Positions 35,380 to 43,000 of a DNA stretch of 64,000 bases are shown in pieces. Source of the stretch: JAWSVE01 sp050789445 (GTDB lineage: Bacteria > Pseudomonadota > Gammaproteobacteria > Pseudomonadales > Cellvibrionaceae). A program made the translations under genes and the position numbers. Location: positions 1,798,001 through 1,862,000 of the forward strand of contig JAILXR010000001.1 of the NCBI GenBank assembly GCA_050789445.1, given 5' to 3'. Every line of letters starts with the position of its first letter. Position 1 is the first letter of the stretch. The notes beneath the pieces were generated by a model. That model did not search any database, was not told the origin of the DNA, and saw only the letters and a list, made by a program, of their open reading frames with translations.

Positions 35380-35735
35380 AAAAACAAGGTTAATCAGTGA
35401 AAAGTTTTGAGTTAATGCAGTGGGTCAAGTCCCGGTGGAGGTGTGATACACGACGGCGTTGCCTACATGGATGTAGGTAAGGGGCGTGAGCAGGAGCGGA
35501 AGCTTTAGGCAGGCAACATCGGCAACGGTGTTGAACCTCGAGCATAGATAGTTGACAGGCACCTCGACGGAAAAAGTAAGGTCGGATAGGTTAATCAAAA
35601 TGAATAACTTTGATTAGCAACCCACGAATACCAGCATGATAACCGACGAGATACTGACTTCATCTGTTGCATTAACTCATCTTAAATTTTTTATGCTCTG
35701 AAAAAAACGGGTAGGGAATTATTCGTTTTAATTGA
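35380..35735 (+). ncRNA. Candidate bridge/seek RNA in the IS right end
   Basis: About 380 non-coding bases lie between the transposase stop and the right repeat, the place where IS1111-group elements carry their target-choosing RNA. The segment is rich in pairable stems: CCTACAT/ATGTAGG at 35462-35477, and GGTTAATCAAA (35589-35599) with TTTGATTAGCAACC (35609-35622). A loop-like GGCGTTG at 35455-35461 equals the attC R' core seen elsewhere in this array, so it may be the target guide. Ends of the RNA are unknown; the limits given are approximate. Confidence 0.55.
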
Positions 35736-35737
35736 CA

Positions 35738-35749
35738 AGGGGTGTCATA
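35738..35749 (-). repeat. IS right subterminal inverted repeat
   Basis: AGGGGTGTCATA is the exact reverse complement of 34106-34117; the base after it begins the attC core CCAACGC. Confidence 0.88.
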
Positions 35750-35846
35750 CCAACGCCCCAACCAGCGGCGAGCGGAACGAAGAGTAGCGAGTCCACACCA
35801 AACCGCGTTTTTTGCGGTTTGGTGGCGCTGGGTTGGTTTGTTAAGT
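35750..35846 (-). other. attC site of the VOC cassette, interrupted by the IS
   Basis: On the minus strand, R'' CTTAAC (35845-35840) overlaps the stop codon; L'' AACCAACCCAGCG pairs with L' CGCTGGTTGGGG, with a strong inner stem CCAAACCGC/GCGGTTTGG. The site ends with R' GCGTTGG at 35756-35750, where the IS begins. Without the last core bases the cassette can probably no longer be excised at this side. Confidence 0.82.
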
Positions 35847-36242
35847 TTTTTGTAAGCCATGATAAACTGCCTCTACACGATTACCAGATGGATCATACAA
35901 AAAAGCACCAAAGTAGTTCTCGTGGTAATGCTCTCTTATTCCGGGTTCACCGTTACACTGACCTCCATTTTCAAGGCCATGTTTGTGGAAAAGAACTACA
36001 GCTTTCTGAGATGTTGCCTTGAAACACCAATGCCTAGCATCATCGCTGTTTGATACCCCAGATTCATATATTGCGAGACAGGTATGATTTTCTTCTCCAG
36101 CCTTACAGCGAACGCCATAGCCTAACGATGTGGAAGTTTGATAGACCTTTTCACACCCCAAGGCTTGCATAATCGAATCATAAAAATTTACACAACCTTC
36201 TAAGCTACGAACAGAAATAGAAACGTGATCTAACAGTTGCAC
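35841..36242 (-). CDS. VOC-family (glyoxalase/bleomycin-resistance fold) protein (integron cassette)
   Basis: This 133-residue cytoplasmic protein is of the vicinal-oxygen-chelate superfamily. Two beta-alpha-beta-beta-beta modules are visible: LDHVSISVRSLEGCVNFYDSI with His6, RHWCFKA with His71, and FLYDPSGNRVEAVYHG with Glu124, the usual metal ligands. Substrates in the family range from methylglyoxal adducts to antibiotics; nothing here decides. Such genes are common integron cargo. Its attC is split by the IS just downstream. Confidence 0.9.
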   Translation of the reverse strand: MQLLDHVSISVRSLEGCVNFYDSIMQALGCEKVYQTSTSLGYGVRCKAGEENHTCLAIYESGVSNSDDARHWCFKATSQKAVVLFHKHGLENGGQCNGEPGIREHYHENYFGAFLYDPSGNRVEAVYHGLQKT

Positions 36243-36255
36243 TTTAACCTCGTAA

Positions 36256-36339
36256 ACTTAACGCCCACATAAAAGGCGAGCGACAGCGAGTCCAGCACAA
36301 CGGTTTTTTGTTGTGCGATTTTTGATGTGTTTGTTATAA
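36256..36339 (-). other. attC site of the 80-residue-protein cassette
   Basis: On the minus strand, R'' TTATAAC (36339-36333), L'' ACACATCAAAA, an inner stem GCACAAC/GTTGTGC, L' TTTTATGTGG and R' GGCGTTAAGT (36265-36256). The outer arms ACACAT/ATGTGG and CAAAA/TTTTA give the typical imperfect palindrome. Confidence 0.87.
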
Positions 36340-36340
36340 A

Positions 36341-36583
36341 TCATTTTATTTTGGTGAACCTTATCGGTGGTGAATTCTTATTTTCTGCTTCTTCTGGAAG
36401 TTTTTTTACTTCCCATAAATTTTCTTTTGCCCAAGCTAAAAACTGATTTTCATCAATTAGTTTGTGATCAAATGAGTCAGGATGAGGGTCTTCGCTTGGA
36501 AATGCTTTAGCGACATCTTGATAAGAAATCGTGACGTCATCGCTGCCATGCTCTTTAAGCGCTTTACTTAATATATCACTCAT
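36341..36583 (-). CDS. 80-residue protein of unknown function (first clear cassette)
   Basis: This small, soluble, acidic protein starts MSDILSKALKEHGSDDVTIS and ends in a positively charged tail (IRFTKIK). No family is recognised. AAGGA lies a few bases before the ATG at 36583, and the lone core GTTATAA at 36608-36602 lies about 20 bases upstream, marking the cassette's left (5') junction. Being nearest to the integrase it would be the most recently captured cassette, if that junction is attI. Confidence 0.6.
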   Translation of the reverse strand: MSDILSKALKEHGSDDVTISYQDVAKAFPSEDPHPDSFDHKLIDENQFLAWAKENLWEVKKLPEEAENKNSPPIRFTKIK

Positions 36584-36600
36584 ATTTGTATTCCTTTGAA

Positions 36601-36660
36601 TTTATAACGACTCTGTTCACTTGCACCGCGTCCTTTTACGTTGTCGAGTGGACGACTTGG
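36601..36660 (-). other. Candidate attI recombination site
   Basis: On the minus strand a single core TCGTTATAA (36609-36601) stands before the first clear cassette gene, with no attC-type palindrome attached; that is what an attI would look like. It is about 980 bases from intI, further than usual, and the core is degenerate, so the call is tentative. Confidence 0.3.
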
Positions 36661-36786
36661 TATGTTCAAGTACGCCATGGTTGATGCCCGTTTTATTTTT
36701 ATCTTTTCACTTCACTTTTTTTACTGCACTTCGTCCATGCTTGTCGGCAAGACAAATTCCAAGGGGACACTGATTCGAGATCTTCT

Positions 36787-36855
36787 ATACCGTACCGGAA
36801 GGGAAGCGAACGTTTGAACTCGTTGTTCACCGTCGCTTCCCTTCCGGTACGGTAT
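36787..36855. repeat. Perfect 23-bp inverted repeat (long hairpin)
   Basis: The 23 bases from 36787 to 36809 (starting ATACCGTACCGG) are exactly complementary to 36833-36855 (ending CCGGTACGGTAT), with a 23-base loop that itself contains GAAC/GTTC. No T-run follows. It lies in non-coding DNA between the candidate attI and the 126-residue gene. It could be a foldable single-strand site or a remnant of a mobile element end; it is not a standard attC. Confidence 0.8.
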
Positions 36856-37010
36856 TAACGAAAATCTTTCTCGTCAATCACTCCTTTTAATTTTTACGGC
36901 CTATTTCTCAAATATAGAAACACTGGTTGTTAATACAGTATTATTCGTTTATGCTTTTTATCGGCCGTAAAAAAATTTTTTTTGCTGAAACATAACAGTT
37001 TAATATATGT

Positions 37011-37088
37011 CATGGGTACATGTAGCCATTCTGTCTATATCTAGACAGAAATGTACACATGTAGGCAGAATGTCTACATATACCCATG
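37011..37088. repeat. Long imperfect palindrome beside the 126-residue gene
   Basis: The arms 37011-37033 (CATGGGTACATGTAG plus cCATTCTG) and 37066-37088 (CAGAATGt plus CTACATATACCCATG) are complementary at 21 of 23 positions. Inside is a second palindrome, TTCTGTCTA/TAGACAGAA. GTTAAC-type boxes flank it at 37114-37120 and 36990-36995, as in a long attC, but their distances from the arms differ. It ends 20 bases from the stop of the 126-residue gene. Confidence 0.7.
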
Positions 37089-37108
37089 CGACGTATTTCT
37101 GAAAATGT

Positions 37109-37489
37109 CTATCGGTTAACATTTTCAGCTCTAAAATTTATGATCCGTCCTTTGAAACCAATTTTGATTGCAGACTTGTAGCTCATCACCCAATGTTTCT
37201 TACTTGGATCCCACCGAGCACCGGCTGCTTTTGCTTTCATTTTCACTTGATCTTCGTGATAACCGATCCTAACAATAACAGCAGCACGGGATCTTGCTTC
37301 AAGATATCCTTTCTGCTGACGATTCTTACTCATCCTTGGTCGTTCATCAACTACAACTTCGACAGTTGTCAGTATTAATCCCCTATCTTCGTCATCTCTG
37401 TAGCGGACCGCATATAGCATGTCGCCCCATTCATCTAAAAATCTTAAACTTCCTTGCTCTCCCGCCGGTATCGTCTTTATCACTTTCAT
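37109..37489 (-). CDS. 126-residue protein between intI and the cassette array
   Basis: This small basic protein of unknown function starts MKVIKTIPAGEQGSLRFLDE; the C-terminal part reads KMKAKAAGARWDPSKKHWVM followed by YKSAIKIGFKGRII, a module I recall from small proteins encoded next to tyrosine recombinases and transposons, without known role. AAGGAG lies six bases before the ATG at 37489, a strong start. It is divergent from intI (99 bases between starts), so the SOS-regulated region may serve both. It could be a non-cassette companion of intI or an early cassette whose attC is the palindrome downstream. Confidence 0.75.
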   Translation of the reverse strand: MKVIKTIPAGEQGSLRFLDEWGDMLYAVRYRDDEDRGLILTTVEVVVDERPRMSKNRQQKGYLEARSRAAVIVRIGYHEDQVKMKAKAAGARWDPSKKHWVMSYKSAIKIGFKGRIINFRAENVNR

Positions 37490-37524
37490 TAAATACTCCT
37501 TGTTATTGCTTCCAATTTGTCCAC

Positions 37525-37558
37525 TTGCAGATCAACAGAATACTGTTAATATATACAG
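37525..37558 (+). promoter_or_regulatory. intI promoter with LexA (SOS) box
   Basis: CTGTTAATATATACAG at 37543-37558 fits the gammaproteobacterial LexA consensus (CTGT-N8-ACAG) perfectly. It covers a -10 TAATAT (37547-37552) placed 16 bases after a -35-like TTGCAG (37525-37530), and lies 30 bases before the intI ATG. SOS control of integron integrases through just such a box is established for class 1 and Vibrio integrons. Confidence 0.88.
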
Positions 37559-37587
37559 CTTAATAACATAGCAACGAGAACCTAGCA

Positions 37588-38661
37588 ATGGACGCTAAAT
37601 GGGTTAAGGATAATCGGCACCATCAAAATAATTTTCCGGAAAGAAATTTTCACTCTCCTGCAACACCACAATTTATGGATGGTGTACCGCCGCCAATCCC
37701 CTCCAAACCCACTCGCCTACTTGATCAAGTACGTTTATTTCTTCGCAAAACAGGAAAAAGTTATTCGACAGAAAAAACATATATTTATTGGATTAAACAT
37801 TTTATTCGCTTTTGTAAAAAAGCCCATCCAAAAGATCGAGGCGCTGAAGATGTAACAGAGTTTCTAACGTATTTAACAACGCAACGAAATGTATCTGTAA
37901 ACACACAAAAAACTGCTTTGAATGCCCTTTCATTTTTATACAATCAATTTTTAGATCAGCCTCTTGGCGAACTAGTGTTTAAATATGCGAAACGTCCACC
38001 ACGAATACCGACTGTGTTTTCACACGAAGAAGCAAAGCTGATTATTGAAAATTTACAATCAACCTCGCAATTAATCGCGCAGTTATTTTATGGTTCCGGG
38101 CTTAGAATTTCGGAAGCCGTTAGGTTAAGGATTAAAGATATTGATTTAGCCATGCATTACATTGTTGTCCGTGACGGCAAAGGCAATAAAGATAGAACGA
38201 CATTACTACCAAAATCACTGACCACTAAACTCTTAGCACAAATTGAACGGGTAAAGATTCAACACCAAAAAGATCTCGAAGCAAACGTAGGGGCTGTTTA
38301 TTTACCCAACGCGCTTGCGCGCAAGTATCCGAATTATCCTAAAGAACTCGGCTGGCAATATTTATTCCCCTCATCTTCACTATCGGTAGATCCAAGAGCA
38401 GGTGTTGAACGACGTCATCATGTTTATAGACAATCAATTCAGCGCCAAGTCCACAACGCCATACGAAAAGCGGGCATCCATAAACAAGCGAGCTGTCATA
38501 CCTTCAGACATTCATTCGCTACGCGTTTATTGCAAAAAGGTTATGACCTACGAAAAATTCAACAGCTGATGGGGCACAGTGATATAAAAACAACAGAAAT
38601 ATATTTACACGTATTGGAAGAAATTGGCGGCTGGGTTGTTAGCCCTATGGATGAAGACTGA
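37588..38661 (+). CDS. intI: Integron integrase IntI (tyrosine recombinase)
   Basis: This 357-residue recombinase inserts and excises cassettes at attI and attC, using the folded bottom strand of attC. The catalytic set is Arg173 (GLRISE), Lys198 or Lys201 (GKGNKDR), His304-x-x-Arg307 (HTFRH), His330 (MGHSD) and Tyr339. The IntI-specific insertion, which binds attC's flipped-out bases, is clear at about 236-262 (LPNALARKYPNYPKELGWQY). The N-terminus is some 30 residues longer than class 1 IntI; a second ATG at 37675 is possible. The gene is intact, so the array may still be active. A gene of unknown function follows after 47 bases. Confidence 0.96.
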   Translation: MDAKWVKDNRHHQNNFPERNFHSPATPQFMDGVPPPIPSKPTRLLDQVRLFLRKTGKSYSTEKTYIYWIKHFIRFCKKAHPKDRGAEDVTEFLTYLTTQRNVSVNTQKTALNALSFLYNQFLDQPLGELVFKYAKRPPRIPTVFSHEEAKLIIENLQSTSQLIAQLFYGSGLRISEAVRLRIKDIDLAMHYIVVRDGKGNKDRTTLLPKSLTTKLLAQIERVKIQHQKDLEANVGAVYLPNALARKYPNYPKELGWQYLFPSSSLSVDPRAGVERRHHVYRQSIQRQVHNAIRKAGIHKQASCHTFRHSFATRLLQKGYDLRKIQQLMGHSDIKTTEIYLHVLEEIGGWVVSPMDED

Positions 38662-38708
38662 TTTCTAAAACCATCACTCTTTAATAATATTTTTAACGGA
38701 GATATCTT

Positions 38709-39047
38709 ATGAAAAAAACGGAATTACAAAATTTATTATGCGATGACAGTACGACTAAAGATGAGTATTTTGAAATTAGAAGTATGCTACCTCAGCAAAC
38801 TATGCGCGTTTTATGGGATGGGTTTTCAAATGCTGTCGATCATGCCGAAACAACAAAAGAATATTTTGATGTTCATGTAGCCCACCAAATGTATTCAACC
38901 TTAGTTAATGCCGCTGTCGACCTGCCGGAGCTTCAGGCTGATTATTGGATTGGTCGCGCAGATGACTATCTACCTGATTTTTGGTGCGTATGGATGCGGT
39001 GGCTAGATCAACAAAAGACTTCATCTGGAATTTTGACTCCGTCATAA
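38709..39047 (+). CDS. Unknown 112-residue protein downstream of intI
   Basis: This soluble acidic protein starts MKKTELQNLLCDDSTTKDEY and contains a tryptophan-rich C-terminal half (YWIGRADDYLPDFWCVWMRW). No family is recognised. GGAG eight bases before the ATG gives a strong start. It follows intI by 47 bases in the same direction, so read-through under SOS control is possible; there is no attC beside it, so it is not a cassette. Confidence 0.6.
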   Translation: MKKTELQNLLCDDSTTKDEYFEIRSMLPQQTMRVLWDGFSNAVDHAETTKEYFDVHVAHQMYSTLVNAAVDLPELQADYWIGRADDYLPDFWCVWMRWLDQQKTSSGILTPS

Positions 39048-39099
39048 GCGAAGCCTATTTTTTGAAAGTTGTTTTAAGCAAAACTTTTAAAAAAATAGA

Positions 39100-39951
39100 T
39101 TAAAAACCTCTGCGTCCTCGACGACTAGAAATACCTATTGGACCACGTTCTACGGTAAGCTGAACAACTGAACCATTTCGCATCACATCCACTACAACCG
39201 GCGACCCTTTTTCTCCTTGAACAGTCACTGTATTTAACTCAGAAAAATTAAATACGCGCTGACCGTTATATCGTAAGATTTCATCGCCTGCTTGCAGACC
39301 CGCATAAGCAGCTGGAGAATTATCAAGGACTTGATTGACACGAACACTGGTTGCTCGACCATTTGCTTCTAAATATTTTTCATAATCTCGATCGCCAAGT
39401 TCGGCTCTTATTGGGTTTTCTGCCACTAAATCAAATTTTTCTGGGTCTTGTAAATAGGCCTGATGTTGCCTTTCCCATCGATCGTTTAAATTATTGAATT
39501 GCACTTCTTTTTCTTTTCTGACAATCCAATCAGCTTGATCAGTGGCGAAACCGGCTTCTTCTAAACGTGAAATCCGTCGAGACGGATCGTTACGCGCTTG
39601 CATTCGCTGAAGATAAGCTTCTCTTCTCGATTCCCGAGACTCGGCAACTTCCTCTTTTGACTCTGCAACTGTTTCATTGCTTTCTTCCAGTTCATTAACA
39701 CCACCAAAATCGCTACCAGAAAACCCTTCTGAAAAATTATTTCTATCAGAGGAATTTAATTGACCGATAACAAGCTCTAACTCTTCTCGCTTTTCTTTTT
39801 CTTCTTGTAACTGTTCTTCAAGTAACAACAATCGCTGAGACAATTGGCTAATTGTAATCTCTTCGGAATCATTTTGACTGGAACTTAAATAAACATTCAT
39901 CCCGACCACTAAAAAAACAACTATCGCAATAACAGTGAGTAATTTAGCCAT
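39100..39951 (-). CDS. Membrane-anchored PDZ-domain protein
   Basis: This 283-residue protein has one N-terminal membrane helix (residues 5-24), then a coiled-coil region rich in Glu and Leu (about 36-70), a charged linker, and a PDZ domain at about 195-272 (VRVNQVLDNSPAAYAGLQAG and the later GSPVVVDVMRNG). PDZ domains bind protein C-termini; no protease domain is attached. It probably faces the periplasm as an adaptor or sensor. The C-terminus is rich in Arg and Gly. It lies about 70 bases downstream of purL in the same direction and may share its transcript. Confidence 0.78.
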   Translation of the reverse strand: MAKLLTVIAIVVFLVVGMNVYLSSSQNDSEEITISQLSQRLLLLEEQLQEEKEKREELELVIGQLNSSDRNNFSEGFSGSDFGGVNELEESNETVAESKEEVAESRESRREAYLQRMQARNDPSRRISRLEEAGFATDQADWIVRKEKEVQFNNLNDRWERQHQAYLQDPEKFDLVAENPIRAELGDRDYEKYLEANGRATSVRVNQVLDNSPAAYAGLQAGDEILRYNGQRVFNFSELNTVTVQGEKGSPVVVDVMRNGSVVQLTVERGPIGISSRRGRRGF

Positions 39952-40025
39952 CGGTGATTCCTCTTAATTCTTTAACATTATTGAGAGAACTTAATACTTT
40001 AACCCAAGAAAAACTATTTCTACTA

Positions 40026-43000
40026 TTAACTAGAAAAAACGCGAGCGTTTCTAAACATGCGCATCCATGGGCTATCTTCTGTCCAATCATCTGGTCGCCA
40101 AGAATTATTAACGGCACGAAATACCCGCTCTGGATGCGGCATCATAATCGTCGCTCGCCCATCAAGCGTTGTTAAACCTGTGATACCTTTTGGTGACCCG
40201 TTAGGGTTCGTAGGATAAATTTCTGTGACATTAATATCATGATCCACAAATCGCATAGACACTAAACCGCTACTATCGCATTGCGACAACGCTGAATCAT
40301 TTTTAAATTCAGCACGGCCTTCACCGTGAGCTACGGCTACTGGCATATGCGATCCGGCCATACCGCTCAATAAAACAGACGGTGACTCTTGGATTTTGAC
40401 CAAACTAAATCGAGATTCAAATTGTTCTGAATTATTTTTAACAAACCGCGACCAATGCTCTGCGCCAGGGATGAGCTCTTTAATTGTCGACATCATTTGA
40501 CAACCATTACACACACCTAAGCTAAACGTATTGTCTCGATGGAAAAAAGTTTGGAATTCATCTCGCACTTTTTCGTTAAACAAAACAGTTTTCGCCCAAC
40601 CTTCACCAGCACCAAGTACATCTCCGTAAGAAAATCCGCCACAAACAACAAGTCCGCGATAATCTTCTAGAGAAACTCGCCCAGCTAATAAATCACTCAT
40701 GTGTACATCGATTGAATCAAAGCCAGCACGATCAAAACTTGCTGCCATTTCAACGTGACTATTGACGCCCTGCTCTCTCAAGACCGCAATTTTTGGTTTA
40801 ACGCCTTTATTAATAAAAGGAGCCGCAACATCTTCATTCAAGTCATAGGTTAAATTAACTGACAAGCCCGCATCTGATTTTAAAATTTGGTTATTTTCTT
40901 GCTGAGCAGATTCTGGGTTATCCCGTAAAGACTGGATTCTAAAACTAGTTTCAGCCCACATTTTTTCTAAGCTTGAACGATGGCTTTCATACAAGGTTGT
41001 TGTGTCAGCCCGAATAATAAAGCTTTCTTGTTTTGTTACACGACCTAATGCGATCAACACTTCTTTAATATTGTGCTGAGCAAAACATTGTTGAACATTG
41101 TTAATATTTTTTTCGAGAACCTGAATCACGCCGCCAAGCTCTTCATTAAATAAAGCAGAAAGAACAGCCGCACTATTATTTGATGAACTAAAGCTTGCGA
41201 TATCAACATCAACACCGCAACGACCAGCAAAACTCATTTCGGCTAATGTCGTGAATAAACCGCCGTCAGATCGATCATGATAAGCAACGATCCAACCATT
41301 ATCTAAACATGTCTGCATCGCAGCAAAAAAATCTTTTAGCGTTTGCGCACTTTCAACATCCGCAGGATCGTTGCCCATCTCGTTAAATACTTGCGCAAGA
41401 ATACTGGCGCCTAACCGCTGCTTTCCATTTGCTAAATCAATCAACAATAATTGAGAATCACCAAGATCTGTTCGCAGTTGTGGCGTCACCGTTTTTCGCA
41501 CATCGCTCACAGGAGAGAATGCTGTAATCACCACTGACATGGGAGCAGTGACTGATTTATCTTCACCACTTTCTGATTGCCATGCCGTTCGCATCGACAT
41601 GGAGTCTTTGCCGACAGGGATGGTTAAACCTAACTCCGGGCACAACTCCATGCCGATAGTCTCGACGGTACGAAATAATTTTTCATCTTCGCCCGGCTGG
41701 CCTGCCGCACACATCCAATTTGCTGATAGTTTTATATCGGATATTTTTTCAATTTTTGTTGCCACAATATTCGTTATCGATTCGGCGATTGCCATACGAC
41801 CCGATGCTGGCGCATTCAATAACGCTGTCGGCGTACGCTCGCCCATCGCCATCGCTTCACCACAGAAGGAATCATAAGAAACAGTAGTGACAGCGCAATC
41901 TGCAACGGGGACTTGCCATGGGCCAACCATTTGATCACGAGCAACCTGCCCTGTCACAAAACGATCGCCAATCGTGATTAAAAACTTTTTACTCGCTACG
42001 GATGGATGCTGTAAAACACGATTCACCGCTTCATCAATCTTTATTTCATTACAATCAAATGGTTTTTTCTCGCCATAAAATGTGTCCGCCGAGCGATGCA
42101 TTTTAGGTGCCTTGCCAAACAGAACGGGCATCGGCAAATCGATGGGCTTGCTGTCAAAATGTTTGTCGTTAACAACAATGGTTTTTTCTTCTGTTGATAC
42201 TCCCACTACAGCAAAAGGACATCGCTCTCTTTGACAAATTTCTTCAAACTTTTGAACATCTTTTTCTTGAACCGCCAACACATAACGCTCTTGCGATTCG
42301 TTACACCAAATTTCTAGCGGGCTCATACCTGGTTCGTCGTTTGGCACATTGCGTAATTCAAACGTACCACCACATCCGCCATCTTTTACTAATTCAGGAA
42401 ACGCATTCGACAAACCACCAGCGCCGACATCATGGATAAACGCGATAGGATTGTTATTGCCCATCTGCCAACATTGATCGATGACTTCTTGGCAGCGTCT
42501 TTCCATTTCTGGATTTTGTCGCTGGACCGAGGCAAAATCTAAATCTTCACTGGAGCTTCCTGACGTCATTGATGATGCAGCACCCCCACCTAAACCAATT
42601 AACATTGCAGGGCCACCCAAAACAATTAATTGGTGACCCGGTGAAAATTCTGGTTTATCGACATGCTCTTCTTTTATGTTGCCGTAACCACCTGCCAACA
42701 TGATGGGCTTATGGTATCCGCGGCGCTCTCCTGCAAAGTTTTCTTCGAATGTTCTGAAATATCCGCAGATGTTTGGTCGACCAAATTCATTATTAAACGC
42801 GGCTCCGCCAATTGGTCCTTCGAGCATAATATCTAAAGCGCTGACGATACGATTCGGTTTTCCGTAATCGATTTCCCACGGCTGTTGATAATCAGGAATT
42901 TGTAAATTTGAAACGGTAAAACCTGTTAAACCTACTTTCGGTTTTGACCCTCGTCCAACTGCGCCTTCGTCACGTATCTCGCCACCGGAGCCAGTTCCCG

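Larger units (their letters stand above)
34099..35752 (+). mobile_element. IS110-family element, IS1111 subgroup, inserted in an attC site
   Basis: A DEDD transposase gene is framed by a perfect 12-base inverted repeat (34106-34117 and 35738-35749). Subterminal repeats like these mark the IS1111 subgroup, where the real ends lie about 7 bases outside the left repeat and 3 outside the right one; the ends given here follow that rule and are uncertain by a base or two. On the right the IS abuts CCAACGC, the R' core of the VOC cassette's attC. No target duplication is seen, as expected for the family. Removing it restores a GGCGTTAAT-like core. Confidence 0.87.
30358..38661. mobile_element. Sedentary chromosomal integron (IntI plus seven-cassette array)
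   Basis: The unit consists of the integrase gene at the right (37588-38661, +) and an array of cassettes to its left, each a minus-strand gene (or, in the last, an antisense toxin-antitoxin pair) followed by an attC-like imperfect palindrome. R'' motifs ending in AAC overlap or follow the stop codons, and R' motifs of the form GCGTT start the next cassette. The sites at 31422-31492, 32071-32140, 33595-33686 and 36256-36339 are clear; 31001-31069 is good, 35750-35846 is split by an IS, and 30358-30445 is weaker. The region is bounded by the acidic-protein gene on the left and ordinary genes (PDZ protein, purL) on the right. Confidence 0.88.

Noticed and set aside
35672..36053. Short frames across the IS right end and VOC gene
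   Set aside because: They cross the IS boundary and attC palindrome or lie antisense to the VOC gene; no coding features.
36787..36855. Perfect hairpin as an intrinsic terminator
   Set aside because: No T-run on either side and no gene ending next to it; kept as an unexplained repeat.
37031..37048. CTGTCTATATCTAGACAG as a second LexA box
   Set aside because: The half-sites CTG and CAG are 12 bases apart instead of 10; the box at 37543-37558 has the right spacing.
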